DNA of 64,000 bases from Bryopsis sp. KO-2023 (GCA_030272585.1 BSYQ01000001.1:6076001-6140000), one strand, 5' to 3'. Shown: positions 34,006 through 48,256, counted from the stretch's first letter. Notes: generated by a model not told the origin, from the letters alone. Translations and numbers: made by a program.

Positions 34006-37000
34006 ATGGAGGCAGACGGTTACTGGTGGCCTGGCTTTCGTCAGGTCTCCGATTGCAAGCTCAGTGTGGACGATGCTGCGCTCGAATTGCTGGAGAAAAG
34101 TTGGGAGAAGCTTCTGCAGGGTTGCCAATTCTTCAAGGGTCCCGATGCTGCTTGCAAGAGAGCAATCAGCAGCGATACCGAGCAAGTGAAGTTGATGGGG
34201 AAGCTGCGAAAACTGGACAAGTCCCTCAGCGGCTCGACGGATCGAATCAGCGAGATGCTGGTGCGAAAGACGTCATGCACTTTTGGATTCTCCTTTATCT
34301 AGTCCATGAGCTTTTGGCCAGGGGAAAAACAAAATCACCGGAAACAATGGAATGGTGATGGTTTTAGAAAACGTTTTGGTGTGCGCATCACGTTGGTTTG
34401 CTGAGCCAAAAATGTCTTGTGCAGGGCTTGAACGAGATCCAATCCTACTGTTTGTTGAAACAATTCGCCAAGTCCAACGAAGTGGACTCGAAACACTTGA
34501 CGTCTTTGACGGGGGACCAACTGGATGAAGTGAGTGTCCAAAACAATTTTTTTTTTTTCTTTTTTTCTTTTTTTGTTCTTCTTAATCAAAGCCCACAAAA
34601 AATCAAGTGAAAAAGAAGAGGCAGACTTCCTTGCATGGTTAAAAGACTTTGTCCCCAGCAAATCGAAGCATGTTTTCAAATTGTTGGCAAGGGAAAATTT
34701 TCACCTTTTCTAATGTGATGGTGCAATGCCTTGTGTTTCTTGCATCAGATTCAAACTCTGTACATGACGGAGCGCCAAGCATTGCTTCGATGTGTTCAGT
34801 GGGCCATGCAACTGAGAAAGGGTAGGCACATGTTTTCTTTCCTGTTCATATAATTTCTTCATTTTGATTGATGTTTCAAATGCTGTCGCGGACCATTGTA
34901 ACTTTGGCAAGACCTTTTCAAATATCTTGTCACCGCAGTGTGAAAATGGGGAAAACAGGGGGGGGGGGGGAAGGAGGGGTTTGATGTCCTGCGCATTACT
35001 GTGAAACCCTCAAGGTGTGGAAGTCTTATCATGGATCCAATTTGATTTTCAAATTCGATAATGTGCCGTTGAGTCATTTTGTTGTTGTTAGAATGCGAGT
35101 CTTCTGGAAGCGATGTGGGAAGGAAGCTGAGGGAGAAGCTGGACAAAATGGTGGAGAAGGGATGGGGTCAAAACATATTGAAGGATCTGAAGTATGTTCT
35201 GACCAATCACTTCGAAACTGCCCCCAGCGGGCCAGCGACTCTGGTGAGGACGGAAGCTGGGTTTAGTGTTGAGAGGTTCTTCTCAAATTACGGAAATGAT
35301 GCAAAAATGCAGTGGATCACAGTGAATCTCCGAAAGGATGTAGTTTGGTGATGGCTCCAAAAGGTCACAGAAATACAGAGAAAAATGTTGGAGTACCATC
35401 CAAGGCACTGAAAATATTGAAAAATTGGGTGTCTCTGGGGACAAAAACAGGAAAAGTGGCTACCCAACCTAAGGAAGGTTGAAAATCAAACACCAGTTTT
35501 CAGATTTCGTAGATCCCTGTACCTCATGCTCCATTTCAGTCAAAGTTGGGCAGATTGTGTTGTTTCAGTGTTCTTTATTTCATTGTCAACACAGCTGATT
35601 CATTTTTATTTCTTTTTTTTGGGGGGGGGGGAGTTGGGAAGAGGTGTAACTTTTATGTTCAACTTTCAATTGCTGAGACTTGTCCCGTGTTTTTTTTCTT
35701 TCTTCAGGGGGATGCAGAATTGGATTTGCTGTTGGAAATATTGACTCTGTATTACCAGACCGACCCCCCCGATTCGAAAGAAATTGTGGATCTGGTGGAA
35801 TCCTTGAACAAATTTGGATTGGGGGCAATGCTGGAACCAACGCCTCGGGAACTCTGCACGAAGGTGCAGCCCCAGGGGGAGAAAAAACAAACGAATATAT
35901 ATATATATATACGTTTTTATACAAAACCTGTCTGCTTTGTTTATGCGTGTTTGATAAGAACATGTTTAAAAAGAAGTGGCGGAGCTTCTTTCAAATACTT
36001 TGCATTGTGTCAAATAAGGTTTTGGGGGGGCGTTTCCCCCTATCCTTCTGCTCAAGAAGAGGTTCAAAGTAAGTGTCTGAACCATTATGAAGCAGACTTG
36101 TTGTGGCCTGAAGTGAATTTTGAAATGAACGCTAGGTTTGGCACCTTTTCATGTATGCCCTGGATTTTCCGGCGATGCTGGACTTTGTTTTGGAGGAAGA
36201 TGGAGGGAATCCCCACAGGTTGATCAGTTCTTTGAAGGAGATAGATACAGAGGTTCAAGAGCTGATGAAGTGTAAGAATAATATCGCGGGGGTGGTCATG
36301 ATGGCCTGGGCGCTGTTCATCGGAATGGAAAAACGAGGCAGGTTGAAAAAAAGCATGGGAAAGACGGGATCCGAAAAGAGAGCTCGCACAACAGGTGCGT
36401 TTTTCTGTGGTCGAGATTTTTTTTTTTTTTTTGCACGAGGATTTTTTCCAAGCCTTTTTTTTTTTAAAAGAGAGGGGAAAGAGAAATAGTGCTTAAGAAA
36501 TTAAAGAAATAATGAACACGAATGAATAAAGAGAGAAATTGTTGTTGTTTTTTTTCTGAGATTGTCTGTTTTTTTGTTGATGCTGTTGTTTGAGCAGAGA
36601 ATGAGAACACGGTCGATCCCCTGGTCTACTTCAGTGCTTTCGGCCAGAAATACGTTTTCGATGCACTGGGCATGATTTCTGAGGTCGCAAGGGAGCTTCC
36701 AGACGTCCAGAAAAACGTTTTGGAGGCACAGGTGGTGATGACCATCGCTGCAGTGATCGTCGTGGCAGAAAAACTGCTGTCCAGCAGGGAAGCCCTGGAC
36801 CACATCATCAAGCTGTTGATTCCGATCCTGGAAGGGCAGGGAGCATCCAGCTGTGGAGGTGCGGACTCCCCTCTTTCGTTTCGTAACGGATTTCTCGAAG
36901 CGGTTTTATATTGAATCGAAAGCGTGCAGAAAAAGAAACTCAATAAATCAAAAAATCAAAAAAAAAAAAAACGAGCCGCAAACAAAAAATAACTCTTGTT

Positions 37001-40000
37001 TTCTCCCACCTCTCTGGACTATTCAACTTCCCCCCCCCCCTTTTTTGAGTTTTTCCCATCCAAAACGTCTTTTTGCTCACTGTGGGGCAGGTAGTATCAC
37101 TAGAGACATCCTGTCAAATCCTCGCTATGCCAGCATTTTGGATCTGTTCTATTATCTCCAGTCGTGGTTTCCGGCCATACCCAGTCCCTATCTGAAGTTT
37201 TTGGGGGCCCTGTGCGGGGAGAACATGATCAGCAGCGTGGTCAATGCCTTCAAATTGCCCTCCGTAACTTTCGAACATGGGGAGGAGGATCGGCGGGTGC
37301 GAAAAATGTCCGGGCCCAAAGTGGAAGCACTGCATGCCATAGATGAAGTCGATTATATGCAAATCGAACAGGTGAGGCTTGGACGATGTTGAAACGTACC
37401 TCAATGACTTATTATTGTTTAGGGTTTATTTTCTATTTTTGGTTTTGTGGTGGATTCTGTCTGGGAACAATCGACGTTGCTGAAAGTGGAAGGTGGTGCT
37501 AGAGATGATCCTTTTTTCGAGGAAAAGCAAATGTTTTCTCATATCAGAATGATTCCATGTTTCAACATATAAACATAGCGCAACATTCGCCCCTTCTTGG
37601 CTCAGTAATTTGATGGCTGTTTGGTGCAGGGAACCCAGGGGTACTTGGTCCACTCGCCTGTTCGACTGGAATCCAAGATGCTGGTGAAGTGGCAGCTCAA
37701 GGCGGACATCTTTCACTTGATGGAGGAGAAGCTCCATAGGACAATGTCCAGAGAAAACGTGTTTGCAGTTTTTGACAAAGATTGCCAGGAAGCTGCAGAT
37801 ATGTTCCGGTTGTTCAAAAGGTAACCTGACCTTGATCCACTTTTTTAGTCAACCCCATCCGCCACATATGAGGTGGTTCCTCACAACTGGGATTTGGTAT
37901 CGAAGCTGCTGCAACTCCAGTGTTTGCTTCAAATTTGCTGATTTATTTTTCGGAACGATCTGATGGGGTGTGCAGGACCATGGACTCCCCCAAATGGATG
38001 GAGATGTTCAGAAGAGTCACGGAACTGAGCGAAACCGACAACAGAAGCTTCCATTTGAAATGGCTGTCGCTGGCTCTGAACGGAGTGGAGTGGTTTGCAG
38101 AAAGGGGCAACGTGGAGTCTCTGGCCGATTGCATATCCATCATGTCCAGTTATGCCCCGCTGCTTCCTTCGCAAGTTTGGAATGCCGTTCTCCGGAGCAA
38201 ATTCTTGTGCCCATCCCCCGCTGCGATCGGAGGTGATTATATATATATATATATATATTATATTCCTTTGAAGAAGCACAAGGAATCGTTTGCTCTATTA
38301 TTTGATCGCATGTTCTTTTTTTTTCTCTCCCAGACAGACAGCCAGTGATTCAGTGTGTGTTGGGGGTGGGTTCTTGTGTTCAGGCCGATATATCAATTCA
38401 CTGTTGGAGGGAGTGTGGTGCAATCCTCGGTATGTAGGTGTGGTGGGTGAATTTGTGAAGCTGACTGGAAATCTGATCAAGCAAGGAATCCTGGGTCACC
38501 ATGTCAAGGTAAAAACTTGAAAAACAGTTTTTGTGGATAAAGAATCTGAAGCAATTTTTTGACTTGTCAAGTTCTGAATCAAGTCTTTGGTGTTTTGGTT
38601 TTTTCTCGGGGGGAGGGGGGGAGAGCGAAATTACACCTGCCGAAACATACAACATTTTCTGTTGCCCTTAAGTTGCTTTACCTTTGTTTTTCGAGCTTCA
38701 CAAAACAACGCATTGATATCGTTCACTTTTTTTTTCCATTGATTGTCTCCTTTGCTGGTGTTTTTTATTTTTATTAGACGAATGCAGCGATGATCATAGA
38801 CAAGGTGTTGCTGGGAGGAGGAGGAGGGGGTTCCATCGACAGCGATCTTACCAAGGATGTTCTCAACATGGTCATTGTGATACTGACCACAAAATGGTGT
38901 TGTGACGATGGATTCTCCCATGAGCTTGTTTCCCATATGATCCACAGAAGGGGTGGGTTTCAGGCCTGATATTTTCAGATCTGATTTAAAAAAAAAAGGA
39001 TCCATGCTGCTGCACTTGGTCGTTCACCCAACTGAGAGTCGTTTTTTTGATTTTTTTGATTTTTTGATTTTTTTTGGGGGGTGTGGTGAATTGGAAAAGT
39101 CAAATTTGATTCCCCAGGGTGTTGAACCCGCTGCCATTGATTCACTGTGATGTCGACCAAAGATGACTTGAGGTGTGCTGTCCGCTTTTTTGTGTTAGGT
39201 GTTTTCCAGCTGCTTTTGGATGGCACTTTGCCACAACCATTTCGGACCGCCCCAGATCAGCAATCGGAACAAGAGAACCGCCGGTTGGCTGCGGCCCAGC
39301 TCAATTTCATCAACACCCTTCTGGCTCAAGACGCAAAAACACAGCAAATCGTGGCCGAAACGCTCCTCCAGGTAAATCTCAACTTGCAGGGGAAAAAAGA
39401 AAAACACCTAATTTGAATAACATGTGGTCATCGTTTCTTTGACATCAGCGGCTCCTCTGATAACCCCCCCAAAAAGGCAGGGTTTTCGTTGAATGGGATT
39501 TGAAAAGGGATGCTATTGATTGTGTACACAGCCAGTACATGGAGGCCAGACGGTTCGATTTGTAGTTTTGCTGTCCTACCTCTGCTTGCCAAAAGAGGAC
39601 CTTGTGCCCGACTCTGTCGAAGTGCTGGTTCATTCTTTGAATCAGCAGCTGGGCGTCGAGATTTGGGCGAAACTGCTGGCAATAATGCCGAGCAAGGCCA
39701 TTCTCCTGGAGTCGCTGATGCCCGGCACTGGTAGGACCTATGCCGATCTTTCCCACAGAAAAACGATGGAAAGCTTGTCTGCTCCTGTTTTTAATGCAAC
39801 ACAGTTTTGAGTTTATTCTGTGTGCTTCAAATAATGCAGTAGATGACCAGGATTTCGGCGACAGCTTTCCAGATATTCGGGAAACTGTGTGTCAGGCGTT
39901 TCAACAGACCAATGCGATTCCTGCCCAAAATCTCTTCAGCTCCGTTATCGACCTCTTGATTCAAGCGGCCCGACATCACCGTCCGACCTTTCAAATCCTG

Positions 40001-43000
40001 CTGCTTCCCTCAAAACTCCAGCCAGAGGTGGGATGCACTCGCCAGACATCGTAGTTTCCACCCTGCAGTTCATATCCTTTTCTGGCGCCGATCAACTGAC
40101 ATTGGTGGTGCTGAATTTCGTTTTGCCTGGACAGTGTACGAACCCCAGCGCGCTGGATGGCCTCCTGAACATTGTGAAAGATTCCAAAAGGCTGCTCGAC
40201 TCCCACCCAAGGGTGGTGTATGATTGCATCCGAGGGATCCACTGCATCTGGACTCACAGGCGAGACTGGCCGCCCCCAGTCAGTCTACTGACTGTGCAGC
40301 AGGGATTCTGGCAATCCTTGACGCACATCCTCAAAGACTCCGCCAAGGTCAATGCGAACAAATATCGAGCAGCTTCTACGGCACTAGTCCTGGAGGTAAT
40401 AATAAAAATAAAACAAAACAAATAAATGATTTCAAAAACATTGATACTGTCTTTGCCGCTAAAGTTTTGATCAGTATGTGTCAAGTGGGCATGGATCAGA
40501 TTCTTTTCTTGATTTGGCCGTGTGCAGATGTTGGCAATGGAGAGCGAGGATGGATGGAGTGGCGAATCTGGTGCAGAAGCCAAGAAACTCTGGACTGCTT
40601 CTGGTGGAGAGAGTCAGTGGACCCTTCTGAGAAACGCCTTCTCTTCATGCGCGATGCCCTCAGATCCCACCGTATCCTTGCTCAGCGCTGCAAATGAAGT
40701 CGCCCTGGACATCCTTCAACAAATGGATGTGATGGACCCTGACACACGAATCCCGCTTTCTGAGAAACTCGAGGGGGTAGGTTTGGCTCTCCGGTCCTAC
40801 AATCACTTGCAGAGGGGGGAATGTTCACCAAGCAAATGGGCAAGGGATGCCTGCAAAATAAGGTAGATTTTGCGGTTGCTCAATTTCCTGTGTGGTGGTG
40901 CAGGCAGCTAGGCAAGATCTGATCGACATGAGAATCCCTGATGCTCAGAAGAATGCATTGGCCCAGTTGCGACATTCAGCAGGTCGAGATCCCCACCAGA
41001 GGCCTGGGCACGTCTTGCTAACTGAGTTGAATGCAGGCCTAGACATCTGGAATCCATCCAGCGATGCCATGACCACAGCCGAACTCACAGAGCATAGAGC
41101 GAACCGTGTCGTGCCACCATCCCTGTCACATCACTCCGAGTCGATGGAGTTGCTCTGGAAGCTTCTGAAAGATGCCAGGTGGGTCCCTGATGTGTGTGGT
41201 TAAATTCCAAAGCACAGCTTTTCAGCTCACCTGCTTGAATTAGCATCAGTCGAGGGCATGTGAGTCAAAATGATCGATTGTCTGTCAGGTGGCTCAACTC
41301 CATGCTGTGCTCCAAAATCGCTGGCTTGACAGCCCTGCATCGGCTGGCATTTTCCCACTGGACTGATCCATCGGGTTCTGTGTCATTGCACACCAAGTCT
41401 ACCAGCGTGACAAGCACCTCTCAAGCCATCATTCCATGGTTGGAAATCTCGAAGGGGTCCAGCGTGGGGCTTCGTCCACCAGTCGTCTTCTCTGGGCAGG
41501 TCCTGCCAATTCAAGAATCAGATATCAAACGCAAAGCTATGCAAATAGCTCAAAGCTTGGCTGCCAGCCTCTTGTTCTTTGTGCAAGAGTGGTGTGACGG
41601 CATCACTCCCCCACGAGCCGCTTCCAAGAGCAGGACACGGTCTCCAACGCCAAGGGCACGATCAAGGTCGGGCTCTCTTGCCAGGCAGGACAGCCGTGTG
41701 GAGGATCTCTCCCACATTGGAGCGATCGATGCAGTCTTTCGATGTGTGGGCGCTACATTGGAAGGGATTCACAGCAAGTCCATGAGAATGTGGATTGGAG
41801 CTGCAAAAGACACCATAGGTTTGTCGGGGTGTCGAGTTTCAGTTTCCAGTGCCTTTTTTCTGATTTTCATCTAAATCACACACCTTCTCCAAGTTCGAGT
41901 ATTTGTGCAGATGAGCATTCCCGGATATGTGTGTGGATGTCCAGAGATGTAGTTGTGTGGGGGCATGGGCTTATTGCATGGGCTTTGTTTTCTAACCTTG
42001 TTTAATTCGCTCATGATTCATGTGCTTCTATTCTTTTTTTGGTTGTGACAGGTGCGATCTTGAGCACAGTTGCCACGATTCTTGTTGAGTATCCCTTCCG
42101 ATCCAGGGGTGGACAAGATGGTCCCAAACAGCTTCCGGGCGAGGTGCAGGGAGCTCTGGGAAAGGACATGATCGCGGGTTTGTGCCGCTTGGTGGACCAG
42201 GAGGAAGAGCCTGTCACGGCAGCGATCGTGACATTGGGATTGCTGTTGCAGTATGACGTGTGGCCCGAGGAAACCTTGATAGTGCTGAGGCAGAATTTGG
42301 ACCTGCAGGGATTGCTTGCGAAAGCCATGCAATACATTCCAACATTTGCTCAGAAGAACGGCAAGGTGAGGCCGTGACAGTCTTTCTCCTTCTTTGACTT
42401 GGCAACGGTGTCTGAGAATTCTGGACAGGATGATTTGGAATGAAACTATGGGGACCAGGGCTGGTCCTCATGCTCTTTGTATTTGAACACCTTGGATATA
42501 CTTTTGTCGGTGCATTACCGATACTGTGAATGTCCAGCACATATCGTTGGGGGATATAATTGTACATAGTTGGATGCAGATGTTTCTGTCCATGGTGGTG
42601 TAGGAATGTCCAAGGGGTCACTGGTCATCAGCTGCGCTGGGTTTTTGCCGCCTTGTTGCCGAGAGGAGTTTTGTGAGCAATATTTTCCTGTTGCCCGAGA
42701 CATTGAAGACTCTTGTACAATATGGCAAAAGGCTTCTTCACCCAGAGATCGGAGGATTGGGTACCCCAGACGTGATGCTGGATGCGAACGCACCAGATGG
42801 GCAGGAAACGGAGCAAGCGGATTTCCGAGGAGCGTATGATGCTGAAACTGGCACGAGGAAAGTGGAGCATGAGCAATGGCTAATGTTTTTGGCTGTAATG
42901 GAGTGCATCTTGAGAAATGTGAGTGGAAACGCACGTTAACCGCCCTTGTTTTCCCATTTCTCTTCCACATGGGGTGTAGCCCAATGTCAGAAAATGGGGT

Positions 43001-44246
43001 TAAATTGACAAGGAGAGAGAGTGTAATTGGGAGAGCTGAGATTTTTGAGTGCCTTATTTGCAGGTGGGACGGAAGCCGCCCAACTTCGAAGCCAACCTGA
43101 TGGCAGAGTTCCAATGTGCAATGCTGAAAGCCTTCGAGGTGCCCTTCGCTAATCACATTGAGCCGCTGACTCATGCACAGCTCCAAGAAACCATCAGCGC
43201 TCTTCGATTTCTGTCTGCTGGCTGGAAATCTTGCAACCCTGTCTCCCTCCTTGCGTTGAGGAAAGCCGTGGCCCATTTCGTGGACTGTTGTGGGAGTGGG
43301 CATCCCAGCCCTTCATCCTTCTATTGCCCGCCAGTCTCATTCGAGGAGCAGGCGGCATCTCGAGAGAGATCCCCGATCGGAGGCCATTATGGATGGTTTT
43401 ACATTTTTGCAATCGGTGAAAGAATCCAAGGAAATGATTCAGAAACCAGAGAGGAAGCAGCGGCGGATAGCGGAAGTCAAGGTCAGCGGGCAATGACGCC
43501 ACCCCTAGCACGGCGATCAAGCAGCGGGGGAGATGCATTCCAAACACCCAGGCACTTGGTGTTGAACCGGAGGGGGTCCTCACAGAACATTGGGCGATCG
43601 GATGGAAGGGTTATGCCGGATCAAGTGAAATCATCGCAATATTCCTTCATGGTGGGGTGACCCTGATCATTTATGTCTCTATTCTCATTGTCATGCATTT
43701 GCATCATTGTACTTTTGCCGCTGCACTATTTGGTGCCCCTTTTGGTGTTGCACTCAAATTAACACCAGACCAAAAAGGGAGGAACTGGGGGTGTGTGGTT
43801 CAGTGGTGCCCAATGCATTTGTATGATGAGAAAAAGCACTAGGGAATCGATGTCAGGGGGTGATCAAAAGGTAACAATAACATTGCGTTCTTGTCTCTGT
43901 GCAGCTCGGTCATTCGATGTACACATGCTTGAATCTCGCATTGGAATTCCTGCTCTCCTCCACACCGAGCGTTTCCTGCAACGAGGCCAGCGCTGTGTGC
44001 CCCGGGGTGTCCAAGGAATCCCTTCTCGAGCTCCGGCAAGAGTGCCTGGACCTTGGCACCAACGTATCGCATTGGGAGATGGAAGATCAACAGGTGGCCC
44101 AGGTGATGAACGAAGTGAGGGATATCGTCCGCATGGCCACCGAGCTCCTGGTCGTCCTGGGACACACACCTCGTCGACGAGAGACGGAGCGGATTGAAAC
44201 GAGCCTGGCGAATTTGGATAGATGTTTAGAGGAGTGTAGGAGTTGA
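34006..44246 (+). CDS. NUP188: Scaffold nucleoporin NUP188
   Basis: Large alpha-helical solenoid of the nuclear pore inner ring, partner of NUP93. The first ATG in the correct frame is 34006 (MEADGYWWPGFRQ). Early exons match the NUP188 N-terminus: GLNEIQSYCLLKQFA (34423), then YMTERQALLRCVQWAMQLRK (34755-34815), followed by REKLDKMVEKGWGQNILKDLK (about 35125) and LDLLLEILTLYY (35720). About 25 exons follow, with LDFPAMLDFVLEEDG (36155), FYYLQSWFPAIPSPYLKFLGALCGE (37145-37220), QGYLVHSPVRLESKMLVKW (37640; SH3-like insert region) and MYTCLNLALEFLLSS (43920). The stop is TGA 44244-44246. The assembled length (about 1,700-1,900 aa) agrees with NUP188. Exons at 41615-41700 and 43490-43640 encode Arg/Ser-rich linkers (SRTRSPTPRARSRSGS) that are probably phosphorylation targets. 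NUP205/192 is the alternative but fits the N-terminus less well. Confidence 0.87.
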
Positions 44247-45332
44247 TTCGGTCAAAATCGAGGGGGGGGGGGGGTAGGGGAATAATCCGCAGGGTGGCGA
44301 TGTTTATAGCAAGATAGTGTTTGAGGAGGTTGTTCCAAGGGCGATAGAAGTGAGAGGAGATCATGTAGTTTCATTCAGAGATATATTCTTTTTTTGGTGT
44401 CGTTGGAGTGTCTAACGCAGCGTGTTGAAGTGTGGTGGCGGCTCGACGCCGTGAAGAGAGCACTCTGTGCGAAACGATCAATCGGTCAATTTTTAATTGA
44501 TTCTGTAACGGCTCCAGCACTGGGCGATCGTTCCACACTCTGCGCGAAGCCCCTGGTGTTAAGGAGCAGCAGTACACCCAAACCAAGAGTCGTTTCTTAC
44601 AAGCATCACAACAAATAAATAGGACTCCCACATGAGAAGTTCCCACTGAACATCCAAATGACCCTCAGCCAAACAAGCACTACAATCGACACACAAGCAC
44701 AATTAAATCCGCGGTTCACGGGCTTATGTCCAGTTCCAACCGCAGCCTAACGGCTGTTCCATAGCGCCACTGTAGCCCACTGAATATGCTTTCACATTTC
44801 CAAGAAAAAAAAATCATATGCCGGTGCGTTCTAGGTTTGTGCAGAGCGTTGGGCCAATGACAATGTTGTGGGAAAGAGACAAAAAAAATCAATCACAGAA
44901 TCGTATCATGTGCAGCTCGCTGTTTCTGATTCTCAGGCATCCCAGCAGCATTGATCTTTGTGGCTTTCCTTCTTGGCAGACCTTCCTTCGATGGATTGCA
45001 TCATTGCAGAGTTTGGTTGGGAGTGCATGATCGGGCATTGCATAAGTGTTATTGAAACAGACGTACCCACATTTCAACAGTGTGATGGATAGAACTCGCA
45101 TGGTAGGAACGAGACTAGAACTTTTGAGGTGAAGTTGTACAGAACATAGGTCCAGGCGAAAAACCTCGCACAATGATCTGTCGCTTTCAAGGGTGGTTGA
45201 AAGCATACTGATTGAGTGTGGATGCCGATCGACAGGGATACGTCCCAACGCCCCCCCCCCCCACCTCTCTAAAAAAAGCCACTCGAGAACTTCCCCAAAG
45301 AAAACGAATGCAAGGAAGTTGTTTGTGCAGCG
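44247..45332. other. Spacer between NUP188 and the secreted zincin gene
   Basis: About 1.1 kb. It contains a G13 run (44261-44273), a C13 run near 45250 and no convincing exon. The TTTGTGCAG just before 45331 looks like a splice acceptor, so a 5' non-coding exon of the next gene may lie here. Confidence 0.45.
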
Positions 45333-46637
45333 ATGGGGACGTATTTTTGTCCGATCGGGGATTCCAGTTCGTGCCACGCAGGCGTTTGTTTTCTCACCAC
45401 CTGTTTCCTTCTTTTATTTGTCGCTGAGAATTGCGATGCGAACCCCATTATCACGGTTACTTTTCACGATGAATGTGCGGCGCCGGAGGCATCGACGGCT
45501 GTGAGTTGTGGGAGGAAGGGTCTGGGGGATTGCGTGCAAGCCGGCGGCGTTTGCGATGAGTTTGTCACGCAGTGGACCGACAAGGAGAAGAGAAGCGTCG
45601 GCTGGGGTCTGCACCATTTGTCCAGTTCGATTGGCGATCCGAATGTCCACACTTGCATCACCACGTACGCCAGACGCTTTGATGGTGAGTGAATCGAGTC
45701 TGGCGGCGACGACCTGTTGTCGAGCATTCCTAAAACAGGATCCCGTCGGTCGCCAGTGGACTCGAGGGAACGAGAATTCAATTTTTTCCAAGTTTGCCCG
45801 CTCCATAGAAACTGTTTGGATGTGTAAGGGGTGGGGAGTTCAACAGGAAATGGACACCAAAAGAGCCAGACAGCGTCGCCTCAGACGTTGACGCATCTTG
45901 AGATAATCCATCAATGCAATGGTGATCGGGCCGTCGTCTCGAAAAGACGATCGCCATAGTCGACAGCGTTGCGTTGCATTACCTGCACAACATTATCTCT
46001 TCATCCGCCCAGAAAAAGAACTAAGCAAGGAAACTCTTTACCCCCCTTTCCCCCAAAAAAGGAAATGCTCACTGTGACATTTTGATATAAACTTTTACAT
46101 GAATCTTGATATGAAGGGGTCACCAGGGACCAAGCATTTCTTGACTTTGAGGCTCTTGCCCACGCCATGCACTGGCCAATCCTCCACCTGCATGCCCGAA
46201 GCGACCCCAAAGGTTTGTGGAGAGGGCGTGCTTCGCCCGACCGAAAAGCCTGGGGGACCCACAATTCCCTGAGATGGTCTGCGGAGCTCTCGATGGAGAT
46301 CAATTTGGCCAACTTGCAGAAATCGGAGCACACGGATGCCTCCATTGGCCGTGCATTGGCTGGGACAATTTTGCATGAAACCTTGCATCAGATGGGCCAT
46401 CGAGACCCTGCATCCAAATTCCAGGAGCCGCCGGCGAGCGAGATGGGGGTGGATGTATACCAAGACATGTCCGCCGGAAGCTCAGGGATGGATGAGTATC
46501 TTGAAGGCTATTTTTCGGTGGTTGCTGGAGATTGTTTGGAGTCGGGTGGGAAAGGGGTCAGGCCGGGGACTGCACCCCCCAATGGTTTTCATATGTCTTC
46601 CACTGGAGGCTATGATTTTGCGGTGGCAAACGATTGA
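45333..46637 (+). CDS. Predicted secreted zincin-like metallopeptidase (HExxHxxGxxD)
   Basis: Two exons. Exon 1 (45333-45684) starts MGTYFCPIGDSSSCHAGV and has a hydrophobic stretch (VCFLTTCFLLLFVA) typical of a signal peptide or N-terminal anchor, then a cysteine-rich segment (CDANPI...FHDECAAP..CGRKGLGDCVQAGGVC). The donor GATG|GTGAGT joins in phase 1 to AAG|GGGTCACC (about 46116), giving FDGGVTRDQAFLDFEALAHA. Exon 2 carries ILHETLHQMGHRDP: two zinc histidines plus the catalytic glutamate, then Gly and Asp in the metzincin pattern HExxHxxGxxD. The stop is TGA 46635-46637. I recognise no named family; the total of about 290 residues is small. Activity and secretion are inferred from motif and leader. 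Confidence 0.62.
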
Positions 46638-48256
46638 GAGTTGAGGTTTCATTTTTTTTTCTTCTTTTTTAGGCGCATTTTTTTTGTTTGTTTTTGAGTG
46701 TTGGGAGAGATATGATTTTAGAGAATGACCCATCAAAAAAATCAGCACCACAATCAGCGATCCATTTTTGTTTTTAACCTTCTGTTGTTTTGTTCTTTTT
46801 TTTTGGCTTTGCCTTTTTTCTTTTATATATGATTTACAGATTCCCATGGGGGATGGTATAGGGAAAGAAAGAGATCAGTTGGGGTTGATGGAGGGGATGT
46901 ACTCAAATCTATTTATAGAGAGGTATATGTCTGTTGAGCAGGAAAGACTTTTATGGGCACTAGAAAGCAAGGGGGAAAAAAAAACAGAAGAGGGCAGCTG
47001 AAAACAAACCATTGTTTTCTGGTTAAATAAGAGGAGGGTTATTGGATAGGGTGCAAGCGGGGATGTGCTGTGTGGGAATAACCCTACGTCTGACTGGGGG
47101 TGGGATCAAAAATAGACCAATTTACGATTCACTAGGACAATGATTGAATTTCAGCATTTGTTGGGGGGGGTGAGAGAGAGAGAGAAAAATATATGCACAC
47201 ATGAAAAAAAATTATATATATTTAATGAATGTGTGTACGGAAGACCATCAATGTTCTAGTTCTCAAAAAAGAAAAAGACCAAAGCAAAACCGGGGGGTAA
47301 CTGGGAATATTTGATGATGTTTAGCTTTGTAAATTAACATCGTTTGAGAAGCTGTTCAGGACGAGATTGGGGATATATTGATCTGAGTTTTTGTGAGGTT
47401 GTGGTGGCAATTTCTGCATGCATTTCTCCAAAAGGTGTTGGTAGGTCCTAAAAATGAGTTGGAAAATTTACAATAAATATAATAATAATAAATATTTATA
47501 TTATTGGTTGAATCAGCCACACCCACATACATCTTCAATGCAAAGCTAAAAGGGGGAATTTCAAAAAACAAAATGACAAGGCCATCAAAAGCAATTAATG
47601 CAAAGTACTGAATCAAATTACATCACAATATTCGTCTTAATGCTAAGTCGAATTAACCGCCCCCCTTCTCCACCCCTCACCAACAAAGGTTTTTCAGATG
47701 CTTCCTGGTGAACGGTGGTCTCCTCCCCTCTGGCTAGTTGTTCAAGAGGCACACGTGGCTGGTTGATTTCCTCGGAGTCCGACATACGGTTCCATCAGTT
47801 CCGTATAGAATTTTTTTTCTCGTTTGAGAATGGATCGTGCGGGGAAAGCTGCTATGATTTGGTGTTAGGGGGGAAGGCCTGCTTTGTCCAGTTTTTGTTT
47901 TTTTCCTTCGTCGGTGTCCGTCCATCGTCCGAATGGTGTTCTCTTGCTTCGGCAGAAGTTTTAAATTAAGGAGACGGTAAGTACAGCACCTCTTTTCTTT
48001 TTCGCACGATCGACCCTCCGTTCGCGAACAAAATGGAATTGGGGTTTTTACTCGCTTCGTAATGCTGCCCGAACAGCTTTGGGAAAAAAGAAACAACGGC
48101 CGCGAGGGGAAGGCTCGGTCGTTCGTTGCGTAATGAATTCTCGTTGAAAGTCGTGCGGGTGTGTGTGCGTCGTTTTGAATTTTGTTCTTTTTTTTTTTTT
48201 TTGGATTCTGACAGGAAAAAACCGCAACGACATTCGTTGCCACCATCGCCCAAGGA
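46638..48256. other. Spacer with possible 5' non-coding exon of the next gene
   Basis: About 1.6 kb of AT-rich, low-complexity sequence (T runs, TATATATTTAATG near 47214, AATAATAATAAATATTTATATTA near 47480). A clear donor GAGACG|GTAAGT at about 47972 and an acceptor TTCTGACAG at 48213 suggest a 5' UTR intron of the downstream small gene. Confidence 0.4.
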
